Of a stretch of 55,184 bases of DNA, positions 36,972 to 45,856 are shown in pieces. The position numbers and the translations under genes were made by a program. The stretch's first letter is position 1, and every line of letters starts with the position of its first letter. A model generated the notes under the pieces. The model was not told where the DNA came from. It saw only the letters and a program-made list of their open reading frames with translations, and ran no database searches. The DNA is from CAZLMW01 sp964560875 (GTDB lineage Bacteria > Myxococcota_A > UBA9042), in the NCBI GenBank assembly GCA_964560875.1, contig CAZLMW010000049.1:1-55184 (forward strand), written 5' to 3'.

Positions 36972-38045
36972 ATGACGACCGCGCAGGCCAAGACCAACCG
37001 GCTCTATTTCGTAAGCCCCGCGGTGGACTGGCTCGCGATGGGCGGGCTGTCGATCGTCGTCTGGCTGCTGTTGCGGGCGTGGCATACCGGCGAGCGCACC
37101 GACACGGTCATCACCCTCGGCATGCAGCTGGCCTGGGTCGTCAACTGGCCACACTTCGCCGCGACGTCCTATCGGCTCTACCAATCGCCCGATCACGTCC
37201 GCCAATACCCGCTGACCGCGATCGTGCTGCCGTTCGTCATCGTCCTCGGCGTCGTGGCAGCCTTCGCTTCGCCGGACCTCGTCGCGCCGTTTTGGGCCAA
37301 GTTCTTCCTCATCTGGTCGCCGTGGCACTTCTCGGGTCAGACCTTCGGCGTGACCATGCTTTACGCCCGGCGCGGCGGATGGCGCATCGATCCATGGCTG
37401 CGACGCGGGCTGCTTGCGTTCATCTTCGGCACGTTCCTCGTCGGAACCGTCGGCGCCGAAACCTATGAGGGCGGCCTCGAGTGGTACGGCATCGACTATC
37501 CCGCCCTCGGATTGCCCGCCTGGACGATCGATGCAGCCACCGCGTTGATGTATGCCGGGCTCGCCGTCGTCGTCGTCCAGCTCGTCCGCGCCGCACGCCG
37601 CGAAAAGCGCTTCCCACCGGCCATCATCTTGCTGCCCGCCGCGGCCCAGTACCTGTGGTTCGTCGGCGGCTCCAACTGGCAGTCGTTCACCGAATTCGTG
37701 CCGCTCTTTCACAGCCTGCAATACCTGCTTATCGCGTGGTCCATGCAGCTGCAGACGGTCGTTGCGTCCCAGCCGAGCAAGCGCAACGTCGCTGTGACGA
37801 CGGCCCGGTGGTGCGTGGCCAACTTCGCCGGCGGTGTCGTGCTCTTCTACATCCTGCCGCTGCTCGCCACGACGCTTGGCTACGAGCTGACCTTCGCGAC
37901 CGCGGTCATCATCGCGGGCGTGCAGATTCACCATTTCTTCGTCGACGGCGTCATCTGGCGTTTGCGCTCCACCGCGGTCACATCGCCGCTCATGGGCACC
38001 TTCACCGACGTCATCGCTGGGCCACCAAAGCGGGAGGCCGCCTGA
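36972..38045 (+). CDS. Polytopic inner-membrane protein, unknown function
   Basis: 357 residues with about eight hydrophobic segments and no signal peptide. Conserved-looking polar motifs within or next to the helices are NWPHFAATSYRLY (about 58-70), WSPWHFSGQTFG and, near the C-terminus, QIHHFFVDGVIWRLR. Intramembrane His clusters of this kind occur in di-metal membrane oxygenases and in Brp/Blh-type proteins, but I cannot assign the family. The next gene starts one base after its stop, so the two are co-translated. The sulfatase-fold enzyme follows 300 bases later on the same strand. No strong ribosome site before ATG 36972. Confidence 0.75.
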   Translation: MTTAQAKTNRLYFVSPAVDWLAMGGLSIVVWLLLRAWHTGERTDTVITLGMQLAWVVNWPHFAATSYRLYQSPDHVRQYPLTAIVLPFVIVLGVVAAFASPDLVAPFWAKFFLIWSPWHFSGQTFGVTMLYARRGGWRIDPWLRRGLLAFIFGTFLVGTVGAETYEGGLEWYGIDYPALGLPAWTIDAATALMYAGLAVVVVQLVRAARREKRFPPAIILLPAAAQYLWFVGGSNWQSFTEFVPLFHSLQYLLIAWSMQLQTVVASQPSKRNVAVTTARWCVANFAGGVVLFYILPLLATTLGYELTFATAVIIAGVQIHHFFVDGVIWRLRSTAVTSPLMGTFTDVIAGPPKREAA

Positions 38046-38046
38046 C

Positions 38047-38298
38047 ATGGACGGACGCATTCAACTCGCCACCTGGGCCCTCGTCTTCGTGCTCGCAACA
38101 AGCGCCGCCGTGGTCGTTGCGGGGGATCGGATGTCGCACCGGGCCGGCCGCGGAATGCACGCCATCAACGCCCTCGTCGCGGGTTTTTCGGTGTTCGCGT
38201 TGCGCGGCGCTGATGCCGCCTCGTCTTTGCCCTTGGCGATCGGTCTGTTTGTCGGAGTTCTCGCGCTCATCCGCCTGCTGGGCCGTTTCGATCGCTGA
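38047..38298 (+). CDS. Small membrane protein
   Basis: 83 residues with three hydrophobic segments (about 8-25, 40-53, 60-78) joined by short basic loops. ATG is one base after the upstream stop, which implies coupled expression with the polytopic protein and probably a physical partnership. No recognised family. Confidence 0.6.
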   Translation: MDGRIQLATWALVFVLATSAAVVVAGDRMSHRAGRGMHAINALVAGFSVFALRGADAASSLPLAIGLFVGVLALIRLLGRFDR

Positions 38299-38344
38299 GA
38301 GGACACCCCGGTCACAACGCTGAACGTGGTGTAGCCTCTGCCCG

Positions 38345-40417
38345 ATGCAGGCCGTAGCTCTCATCCCGCTGACCTGGCGCCTCGTGCGCCCGTCCTGGGC
38401 GATGGTCTTTGTGATGGCGGTTGGGCTGCTCGCGCGCGTCGCTGGCTGGCATGCCGCAGCGTCGTTCGACCGCGATGGGGCATCTCTCAACCAGGCCGGC
38501 CTCGCCATCGCCTGGGACGTCGGGCTCGTCTTCGCGGCCATTGTCGCCGGCCGCCTGGTGGTCGCATCCATCGCCCGCACCCGGGTCCTCGACCACGTCG
38601 TGCCATCGCTCCTGGCCATCGGTTGGCTGCTGCGTTTTGGCGATCTCGGCCACTGCTATTTCGCGCAGTGCCACTGGACCGCCGAAGCGTTCCTCTATTT
38701 CGACCTGACCTTTCTGCCGTCCATCGATCCGCTCGTTCCCGCGCTCGTCGGTCTCGCCGTGCTTGCTGTCGCTGGCCTCATCTACCGCGCCACCCTGGTC
38801 GACGCGCGCGCCCGAACCCGGCTTTCTCATCAGGGAGGGTCGATCACCGTTGTGCGCCGCGCCGTTCTGCCCCGGATCTTCGCCGCCGCCATCGCCATCT
38901 TCGCCGCCGCCGGTCCCCTCTTCGACGCGCTGCACGGCCCCGAAGACGTCTACGCCGTGCGCCTGATTCCGGAGCTCAACTTCGGCCTGCAATGGCAGGC
39001 ATGGCGCGACCAGTCCGGACCGCTGACCAGCTTCGAGCCGCTCCAACCCGACGTCCGAGCGCGGCTTCATCGGCGCGGTCTGGTGCCTGCCGTCGATCTC
39101 GTCCCGGGTTACCCACTTGTTCGCGAAGGCCTGCACGAGCCGCCTTTTCCGCATCCCCCGCGCGCCGCGACGGCGACAGGCGACGACACCGGGCCACCCA
39201 ACGTCGTGATGACCGTCGTCGAATCGCTCAATCGGTTGTTCGTCCACGAGCTGAGTGGCAGGTACCGCGGCGCCATGCCCGAGCTCAGCAAGCTGGCCCG
39301 CCAGATGACCCGCGTCGATGGCTTCTACAACACCGCATCACCGACCATCGCCGGCCTGGTCGGCATGCTCTGCAGCATTCACCCGCCCAGTCACCCGACC
39401 GAGCTCAAGCCGCGCGAAAAAGACGCCGGCGCAACGGCGTTCACGTGTTTGCCTGACGTCTTGCGCGCTGCCGGATATCGCACCGTCGTCATCCAGGGGA
39501 CTGACAAGGAAGCGACTGGGATCGCGCGCTTTTTCCGAACCCATGGGGTTGATGAGCTGCATGGTCGGGCCGAGATTGAGGCGCGCTATGCCGACCGCGA
39601 GCACGGGCCGTGGGGCGCCTACGACCACACGTTGGTCGACTACGTGCAGACCGAATACACGCGGCTCGAGAAGCTCCGTCGCGCCGATGGCAGGCCGTTT
39701 TTCCTGCTGTTCATCACCACCGACACCCACGACCCCGGCGTCGCCCCCGCCGATTGCGCGCTGCCGCGTCGAGCCGATGGGTCATTTGCCGTCGATGACG
39801 TGCCCGATGGCGCCGCGCCGCGCAGGTTGCTCGCTTCTTACCACTGCGCGGACAAGGAGCTCGGACGCGTCGGCCGGTTCTTGCGCGCCAACGGCAGGTG
39901 GGATCGCACGATGTGGCTCATCACGGCCGATCACTCGGCGTATCGGACCCTGGCGAGCCGCCCTCTCTTCGCGCCTGTCAAAGACGAAACCGGCTGGACC
40001 TTCGCGCCCGTGCCGTTGCTGATTCGCGACCCGCGCCACCGCCTGCCCGCGCGGCTTGCAACGCTCGCCGGCACGCTCGATGTCGGGCCGACCGTTTTGC
40101 ACATGCTCGGCCTCCCGATCGGCCGCCACAGTTTCACGGGCCACAGCATCTTCGGGCGTCGTCGCGACCACCCCATGCTGATCGGTCGCGTCGGCGGACG
40201 CCTCGTCTTCTTGCACAGCGGCACGACGTGGCGCGAGATTCCGATGCAGCTGTTGAACCGGGCCTGCGAACGCAACGAACGCCTGCTGCACCACGGTCAG
40301 CAACCCATCACAGCGTGTGACCTGCGCGCCTGGGTGCGGTGGCAGGATCAGCTCTGGCGCGCGCGGCGGCTCTTCCCGGCGACCATGTATTGGGGCACCA
40401 CGGCACCGCCCGGCTGA
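38345..40417 (+). CDS. LTA-synthase-like sulfatase-fold membrane enzyme
   Basis: 690 residues. Four or five N-terminal membrane helices (about 15-180) precede a periplasmic alkaline-phosphatase-fold domain (280-600). Catalytic signatures of lipoteichoic-acid-synthase/phosphoglycerol-transferase relatives are visible: metal-ligand Glu293 in VVESLNR, likely nucleophile Thr334 in SPTIAG, His462 in DTHDPG and Asp529-His530 in ITADHS. A C-terminal TLDVGPTVLHMLGL helix is typical of the superfamily. In a Gram-negative cell such enzymes decorate envelope sugars or lipids with phospho-alcohol groups (OpgB/OpgE or EptA types); the substrate here is unknown. It lies between membrane proteins and a membrane kinase on the same strand. 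Confidence 0.85.
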   Translation: MQAVALIPLTWRLVRPSWAMVFVMAVGLLARVAGWHAAASFDRDGASLNQAGLAIAWDVGLVFAAIVAGRLVVASIARTRVLDHVVPSLLAIGWLLRFGDLGHCYFAQCHWTAEAFLYFDLTFLPSIDPLVPALVGLAVLAVAGLIYRATLVDARARTRLSHQGGSITVVRRAVLPRIFAAAIAIFAAAGPLFDALHGPEDVYAVRLIPELNFGLQWQAWRDQSGPLTSFEPLQPDVRARLHRRGLVPAVDLVPGYPLVREGLHEPPFPHPPRAATATGDDTGPPNVVMTVVESLNRLFVHELSGRYRGAMPELSKLARQMTRVDGFYNTASPTIAGLVGMLCSIHPPSHPTELKPREKDAGATAFTCLPDVLRAAGYRTVVIQGTDKEATGIARFFRTHGVDELHGRAEIEARYADREHGPWGAYDHTLVDYVQTEYTRLEKLRRADGRPFFLLFITTDTHDPGVAPADCALPRRADGSFAVDDVPDGAAPRRLLASYHCADKELGRVGRFLRANGRWDRTMWLITADHSAYRTLASRPLFAPVKDETGWTFAPVPLLIRDPRHRLPARLATLAGTLDVGPTVLHMLGLPIGRHSFTGHSIFGRRRDHPMLIGRVGGRLVFLHSGTTWREIPMQLLNRACERNERLLHHGQQPITACDLRAWVRWQDQLWRARRLFPATMYWGTTAPPG

Positions 40418-40483
40418 CAACACGCTCGACCCTTCCCCGCGCCCGCCAATTGGGGTACCACCGACCGAACGCAACCGGCCGCG

Positions 40484-42448
40484 ATGAACGACCTCCACGA
40501 AACGCTGCAGCTTCCATCGGCGTCGCAGCTCGAGCAGATGGCGGCTGCAGGCGATCCCGCTGCGACCGTGCTGATGAAGCTCGGCATCGACAAGAACACG
40601 GTGCTCCGCGCCCGTGGCGGCACGATCATCCCGCGCCCATCGCGGCCGCAGACGCAAGACGACATCGCGATCGCCGCGCTGCAAGAGCTGGTCATCGGCA
40701 CCGGCGGCAACGTCGACTTCGAGGTTCACGACACGCTCGGGCAGGGCGGCATGGGCATCGTGCGGCTCGCCAGCCAGACGTCGCTGGGTCGCCACGTCGC
40801 GATCAAGTCGGTGCGCGACATGGCCCAGGTCGATGAAGCCTCGCTCGCCCTGCTGCGTGAAGCGTGGGTAACGGGCGCGCTCGAACACCCCAACATCGTT
40901 CCTGTCCACACGCTTGGCCGCGACCGCAACGGCTCGCCGATGTTCGTGATGAAGCGCGTCGAAGGCACGTCGTGGGAAGTGCTGCTCGAAGATCCGTCCC
41001 GGTTGCCCGAGGAGGCGCGCGAGGATCCGCTCAGCTACCACATCGAGGTCTTCCAACAGGTCTGCAACGCCGTTGCATTCGCGCACAGCAAGCGGATCCT
41101 GCACCGCGACCTCAAGCCTGAAAACGTGATGGTCGGCCCGTTTGGCGAGGTGTACCTGCTCGATTGGGGCCTCGCCGTCTCCCTGGCCGAAGAACCCGGT
41201 CGCATCCCGCTCGCCCGCGAGATCAGCTCCGTCGCCGGCACGCTGCCCTACATGGCGCCCGAGATGGTCAGCAGCGACGGGGACTCGATCGATGAACGCA
41301 CCGACATCTACCTGCTCGGGGCCGTGCTGCACGAGGTCCTGACCGGCACATTCCGCCACGACGGCGACAGCGCGCTCGCCATGATCGCCGCCGCATGGCG
41401 CTCCGAACCGGTGACCTACCCGTCGCACGTGCCCGCCGAGCTCGGCGCCATCGCCAACCGGGCCTGCGCCAAGGAACACGCCGACCGCTTCCAGTCCGTG
41501 CCGGAGCTCAAGGCCGCCGTGACCGCCTGGGGCCGTCATCGCAACTCGGTCTTGCTGTGCGACGCGGCCCACGTGCAGCTCGAAGAACTGCGTCAGCTTA
41601 TCGAAGACGACGACGACCCGACCGCAGTGCACGACACCTTCGCCGCCTGCCGTGTGGGCTTTCAAGCCGCCCTGCAAAGCTGGCCCGAGAGCCCGGCTGC
41701 CCGCGCCGGCCTGCAAGCCGCAATCGTCGCGATGGTCGACGCCGAGATCCGCGCGGGTCACCTCACCGCCGCCACATCTCTGGCCGCGACCTTGCCCGAC
41801 CCCGAACCCGCCATCGACGCGCGACTCGAGCAGCTGCGGACCCAAAAACAACTCGACGCCGAACGTGCCGCACAACTGCAGAGGATGGAGCAGCAAAACG
41901 ACCTCCGCTACGGCACCCGCACACGCGCTTTCATCGCCTTGATGTTCGCGGGCACCTTTGGCCTGGGCACGTTCGCTGTCGGGATCGCCGAGCGCGCCGG
42001 CCTGCTCGTCTACGCCCACGAGCACAACATCATCGCCTCGGTCACGTTCCTCGGCATGATCGCCGCCATCTACCGCTGGGCCCACGAGACGCTGACCCGC
42101 ACCGCATTCAACCGCAAGATCTCGCGGTCTCTTTTCGCCATCGCCATCTGCTGCGTTCTGCTGACCTTCGCCCTGTGGTGGAGCAACCTGCCGCCGCGCG
42201 CCTGCCTGCCCATCTCGCTGCTGCTCTTTGCCGCCTACATGGGCACGCTCGCCGCGACCCTGGACACCCGCCTGTTCGTGTCCGCCGCGGTCCACACCGT
42301 CTGCTGCATAGGCTCGGTGTTGTGGCCGCAATGGGGCTTTGAATGGGTCGGTTTCAGCCACCTGGCTTCAAGCTTCCTCGTGGCGTGGATTTGGCGCCCG
42401 GAAAAGATCCGCGGCGACTACGACGGGCACACCAGCAACGTCGTTTGA
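40484..42448 (+). CDS. Ser/Thr protein kinase with six-helix membrane domain
   Basis: 654 residues. Kinase domain about 78-355: glycine loop GQGGMG (86-91), Lys108, HRDLKPEN (207-214), DWG in place of DFG (227-229; known in many bacterial kinases and compatible with activity) and APE (258-260). A helical TPR-like or coiled region (370-475) leads to six hydrophobic segments between 482 and 640, so the kinase is held at the membrane by a multi-span module and not by one helix. That module may be a sensor. The gene starts 66 bases after the sulfatase-fold gene. It is not closely similar to the zinc-ribbon kinase at 373-2784. Confidence 0.92.
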   Translation: MNDLHETLQLPSASQLEQMAAAGDPAATVLMKLGIDKNTVLRARGGTIIPRPSRPQTQDDIAIAALQELVIGTGGNVDFEVHDTLGQGGMGIVRLASQTSLGRHVAIKSVRDMAQVDEASLALLREAWVTGALEHPNIVPVHTLGRDRNGSPMFVMKRVEGTSWEVLLEDPSRLPEEAREDPLSYHIEVFQQVCNAVAFAHSKRILHRDLKPENVMVGPFGEVYLLDWGLAVSLAEEPGRIPLAREISSVAGTLPYMAPEMVSSDGDSIDERTDIYLLGAVLHEVLTGTFRHDGDSALAMIAAAWRSEPVTYPSHVPAELGAIANRACAKEHADRFQSVPELKAAVTAWGRHRNSVLLCDAAHVQLEELRQLIEDDDDPTAVHDTFAACRVGFQAALQSWPESPAARAGLQAAIVAMVDAEIRAGHLTAATSLAATLPDPEPAIDARLEQLRTQKQLDAERAAQLQRMEQQNDLRYGTRTRAFIALMFAGTFGLGTFAVGIAERAGLLVYAHEHNIIASVTFLGMIAAIYRWAHETLTRTAFNRKISRSLFAIAICCVLLTFALWWSNLPPRACLPISLLLFAAYMGTLAATLDTRLFVSAAVHTVCCIGSVLWPQWGFEWVGFSHLASSFLVAWIWRPEKIRGDYDGHTSNVV

Positions 42449-42574
42449 CCCGGCTTGCCGTCGCGGCGCTCTCCATCCAAGCCCCGATCAAGATCGCACC
42501 CCGCAAACTCGGTGTTTCGGCGTCTTCGTGTCGTGAAAATGACGGGATCGGTTCGGTGACCTAGACTGGCTGGG

Positions 42575-42808
42575 ATGCTCGCCGCTGGATTGGAATTGCT
42601 CGTCGTGGGGATGGGCACCGTTTTCGCCTTCCTGGGTCTGATGGTGTTGCTCATGCACGCCTCGGCCCGGGTCTTCTCTGCACTGCAGCCCGCAACGGCC
42701 GCGCCCCAAACCGCCGACCTCGACAACGACGACGCCGAAATCGCATTGGTCCTCGCCGCGGTCGCCGCCCAGCGCCGCCGCAAAGCAGCTGGCTCTACAA
42801 CCTCTTGA
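42575..42808 (+). CDS. oadG: Oxaloacetate decarboxylase gamma-type subunit
   Basis: 77 residues: one N-terminal membrane helix in the family pattern GLELLVVGMGTVFAFLGLMV, then a short, polar, weakly conserved tail. OadG anchors the alpha subunit to the beta subunit of the sodium-pumping decarboxylase; family members are about 80 residues. The order gamma-alpha-beta with short gaps (33 and 6 bases) supports the call despite low sequence information. The 126-base gap upstream holds a TAGACT hexamer (42562-42567) but no good -35, so the promoter is not assigned. Confidence 0.85.
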   Translation: MLAAGLELLVVGMGTVFAFLGLMVLLMHASARVFSALQPATAAPQTADLDNDDAEIALVLAAVAAQRRRKAAGSTTS

Positions 42809-42841
42809 ACCCGCGCACCTGCGCCGCTACCGAACGCCTCC

Positions 42842-44629
42842 ATGCCCAAGAAAAACGTCCATGTCATGTGCACCGCGTTCCGCGACGGCTTCCAGTCCGT
42901 GTTCGGCGCCCGTGTGCTGACCGACGACTTCCTGCCCGCGGTTGAAGCAGCGCGCGCCGCCGGATTGACCCACTTCGAAGCCGGTGGTGGCGCCCGCTAC
43001 CAGGCCCTCTACCTCTACTGCCGCGAAGACGCGTTCACGATGATGGACCGGTTTCGCGAGACAGCCGGCGCCGACGCCAACCTGCAGACCCTCGCCCGCG
43101 GCGTGAACGTCGTCGGCCTCGACAGCCAATCGTCCGACGTCATCAACGCCCACGCGGTGCTGTTCAACAAGCACGGCATCTCGACCATCCGCAACTTCGA
43201 CGCGCTCAACGATGTGCGCAACCTCGTCTTCTCCGGCAAATGCATCACCGAAGCCGGTCTCAACCATGAGGTCGTGGTCGCGATGATGGCCCTGCCACCC
43301 GGCTGCCAGGGCGCGCACACACCCGAGTTCTACATCGACGTCTTGCGCTCGATCCTCGACGCCGACGTGCCGTTTACATCGATCTGCTTCAAGGACGCAT
43401 CGGGCACCACGACACCCGCCGTCGTCTACGAGACCATCCGCCGCGCCCGCGCCCTGGTCGGCAAGGACGTCCACATCCAGGTCCACGCCCACGAGACGGC
43501 CGGTATCTCGCTGATGCAGTACAAGGCGGCCCTCGACGGCGGCGCCAACGGCATCGATCTCTCGCTCGCTCCGGTCAGCGGCGGCACGGCCCAGGTCGAC
43601 GCGATCACCGCCTGGCACGCGCTGCGCGGCACCGACTACGACCTCGGCATCGACATCGACAAGACCCTCGAGGCCGAGGAGATCTTCAAAGAGTGCATGG
43701 CGGACTACTTCATCCCGCCCGAAGCCCGCGCCGTCGAACCCATCATCCCGTTTTCGCCGATGCCCGGCGGCGCGCTGACCGCCAACACGCAGATGATGCG
43801 CGACAACAACATGCTCGACCGCTACCCGGCCGTCATCGCGGCGATGGGCGAGGTGGTCCGGCGCGGCGGCTTTGGCACATCGGTCACACCCGTCTCGCAG
43901 TTCTACTTTCAGCAGGCGTTCAACAACGTGATCTTCGGGCCCTGGAAGCGCATGTCCGAGGGCTACGGCAAGATGGTCCTCGGCTATTTCGGCAAGACCC
44001 CGGTGGAGCCCGACGCCGAGCTCGTCAAGCTCGCCAGCGAACAGCTCAATCTCGAGCCGACCAAACGCGACCCGCGCCTCATCAACGACGACGACCCGAG
44101 CAAAGGGCTTGATGTGGCGCGTCGGCTCGTCGCCAAGGAAGGGCTGCCGACGACCGACGAAAACGTCTTCATCGCCGCCACCTGCAAGGACAAGGGCATC
44201 GCTTTTCTCAAGGGCGAAGGCGGCTGGGGCGTGCGCAAGGCCAGCAAACACAAGGACGCCGAGACGCCCGTGTCCGACAACTTCCAGGTCAAGGTCGGCG
44301 ACAAGGTCTACGTCGTGCACATGGACGGCGAGCAGGCGACCGTCAACGGCAAACAGTACGACTTCAACGTCGAGGCCATCGACGAAAAGCAGGCCGAGAC
44401 CGCCGCAAAGAAGGGCCAAACAGAGGTCAAGTCCGAGCTGCCCGGTAACGTCCTCCGCGTCGACGTCACGCGCAACGACCTGGTCCGCGAGGGTGAGGTG
44501 TTGCTGGTGCTCGAAGCGCTGAAGATGGAGATGGAAGTGCGCGCCACCGCCGGTGGACGCGTCGCCGAGGTCAAGGTCGGCGTGGGCGACAACATCAAGG
44601 CTGGCGACGTCCTCGTCGTGATCGGATAG
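42842..44629 (+). CDS. oadA: Biotin-dependent carboxyltransferase, oxaloacetate decarboxylase alpha-type
   Basis: 595 residues. The carboxyltransferase TIM barrel has RDGFQS (14-19), FDALNDVRN, the lysine motif CFKDASG (about 182) and metal ligands in HAHETAG (about 215). A conserved PYC_OADA domain and a C-terminal biotinyl domain follow, with the biotin site EALKME, Lys561, 35 residues from the end as usual. The site reads ALKM where most relatives have AMKM. The N-terminal motifs differ from classical OadA (FEAGGGA in place of the EWGGAT type), so this is a divergent branch; oxaloacetate is the likely but unproven substrate. It should transfer CO2 from the oxoacid to biotin and pass it to OadB, coupling decarboxylation to sodium export. 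Confidence 0.87.
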   Translation: MPKKNVHVMCTAFRDGFQSVFGARVLTDDFLPAVEAARAAGLTHFEAGGGARYQALYLYCREDAFTMMDRFRETAGADANLQTLARGVNVVGLDSQSSDVINAHAVLFNKHGISTIRNFDALNDVRNLVFSGKCITEAGLNHEVVVAMMALPPGCQGAHTPEFYIDVLRSILDADVPFTSICFKDASGTTTPAVVYETIRRARALVGKDVHIQVHAHETAGISLMQYKAALDGGANGIDLSLAPVSGGTAQVDAITAWHALRGTDYDLGIDIDKTLEAEEIFKECMADYFIPPEARAVEPIIPFSPMPGGALTANTQMMRDNNMLDRYPAVIAAMGEVVRRGGFGTSVTPVSQFYFQQAFNNVIFGPWKRMSEGYGKMVLGYFGKTPVEPDAELVKLASEQLNLEPTKRDPRLINDDDPSKGLDVARRLVAKEGLPTTDENVFIAATCKDKGIAFLKGEGGWGVRKASKHKDAETPVSDNFQVKVGDKVYVVHMDGEQATVNGKQYDFNVEAIDEKQAETAAKKGQTEVKSELPGNVLRVDVTRNDLVREGEVLLVLEALKMEMEVRATAGGRVAEVKVGVGDNIKAGDVLVVIG

Positions 44630-44635
44630 ACGCGA

Positions 44636-45772
44636 ATGGACGGCGCTTTGAACAAGCTGTGGATGTCCACCGGGATCGCCAGTGTCGGCCCCGGCGAGCT
44701 GATGATGGGCGCGGTCTGCCTGCTGCTCATCTACCTCGCCGTCGCCCGTGATTTTGAGCCGTTGTTGCTGCTGCCGATCGGCTTTGGTGGTCTGCTCGCC
44801 AACGTCCCGGTCGCCGCCATCAGCGGGCCGGAAGGCTTCCTGGGCATCCTCTACGGGCTCGGTGTCGCCAACGGGCTGTTCCCGCTGCTGATCTTCATGG
44901 GTGTCGGCGCGCTGACCGACTTCGGCCCGCTGATCGCACACCCCAAGACCGCGTTGCTTGGCGCCGCCGCGCAGTTTGGCATCTTCGCGACGCTCATCGG
45001 TGCCTTGTGGCTATCCGAAACGGTCGTGGGCATCGACTTTTCGCTCCAGGACGCGGCCGCTATCGGCATCATCGGCGGCGCGGACGGACCCACCGCGATC
45101 TTCCTGGCCGGCAAGCTATCCCCCGATCTGTTGGGGGCCATCGCGGTCGCTGCATACAGCTATATGGCGCTGGTCCCGATCATCCAGCCGCCGATCATGA
45201 TGGCGCTCACCTCCGAGGACGAACGCCAGGTCCAGATGCGGCAACTGCGCGAGGTAAGCCGCGCCGAAAAGATCACCTTTCCGCTGATGGTCTTTGCGTT
45301 GTGCGCGACCCTGTTGCCCGCCGCGACCCCGTTGGTGGGGGCCCTGATGTTTGGCAACCTGCTCACCGAATCGGGCGTCACCGACCGCCTCAGCAAGACC
45401 GCTGGCGGACCGATGATCAATATCGTCACGATCCTTCTTGGCCTCGCGGTCGGCAGCAAGCTGGCCGCCAACAAGTTCCTCGCCGGTGAGACCCTCGGCA
45501 TCCTCGCGCTGGGCCTCGTGGCGTTCGCATTGGGCACCGCCGCAGGCGTGCTGCTCGCCAAAATCATGGCCAAAGTCTCAAAAACGCCGGTGAATCCGCT
45601 GATCGGCGCCGCGGGCGTTTCGGCGGTTCCCATGGCGTCGCGCGTCGTCAACAAGGTCGGGTTGAGCGCCAATCCCAGCAACTTCCTCTTGATGCACGCG
45701 ATGGGGCCCAACGTGGCTGGCGTCATCGGCAGCGCCGTCGCGGCGGGCGTGCTCTTGGCGATGGTGGGCTGA
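44636..45772 (+). CDS. oadB: Sodium-pumping decarboxylase beta subunit
   Basis: 378 residues, highly hydrophobic (about nine helices), starting 6 bases after oadA. Residues known to matter in Klebsiella OadB (D203, Y229, N373, S382, R389) have exact counterparts with identical spacing: D150 in GGADGPTAIF, Y176, N320 in NPLIGAAGVS, S329 and R336. The protein should release CO2 from carboxybiotin and export sodium ions. It is slightly short at the N-terminus relative to the roughly 430-residue classical form, so some N-terminal sequence is absent. The complete catalytic set indicates a functional pump. Confidence 0.93.
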   Translation: MDGALNKLWMSTGIASVGPGELMMGAVCLLLIYLAVARDFEPLLLLPIGFGGLLANVPVAAISGPEGFLGILYGLGVANGLFPLLIFMGVGALTDFGPLIAHPKTALLGAAAQFGIFATLIGALWLSETVVGIDFSLQDAAAIGIIGGADGPTAIFLAGKLSPDLLGAIAVAAYSYMALVPIIQPPIMMALTSEDERQVQMRQLREVSRAEKITFPLMVFALCATLLPAATPLVGALMFGNLLTESGVTDRLSKTAGGPMINIVTILLGLAVGSKLAANKFLAGETLGILALGLVAFALGTAAGVLLAKIMAKVSKTPVNPLIGAAGVSAVPMASRVVNKVGLSANPSNFLLMHAMGPNVAGVIGSAVAAGVLLAMVG

Positions 45773-45797
45773 CTGTGATACTCGCCGCAGGGTCGAG

Positions 45798-45820
45798 TCG
45801 CCGGGGCCAAACTCCGGCGA
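45798..45820 (+). terminator. Weak hairpin after oadB
   Basis: TCGCCGG (45798-45804) and CCGGCGA (45814-45820) form a 7-bp stem with a 9-base loop, 26 bases after the oadB stop. There is no T-run, so it is at best a partial or factor-dependent end signal before the pseudokinase gene. Confidence 0.3.
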
Positions 45821-45856
45821 TCACGCAGAGGCGCCTGTTCGATTAAAAGGTTTGCA

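Noticed and set aside
39782..42361. 859-codon open frame on the minus strand
   Set aside because: It lies antisense to the sulfatase-fold and kinase genes, whose motifs are intact. Its translation is low-complexity His/Gly/Arg/Asp-rich, as expected from high-GC antisense frames. The same applies to minus-strand frames at 42827-44941, 22725-24659, 33440-35452 and 35768-36997.
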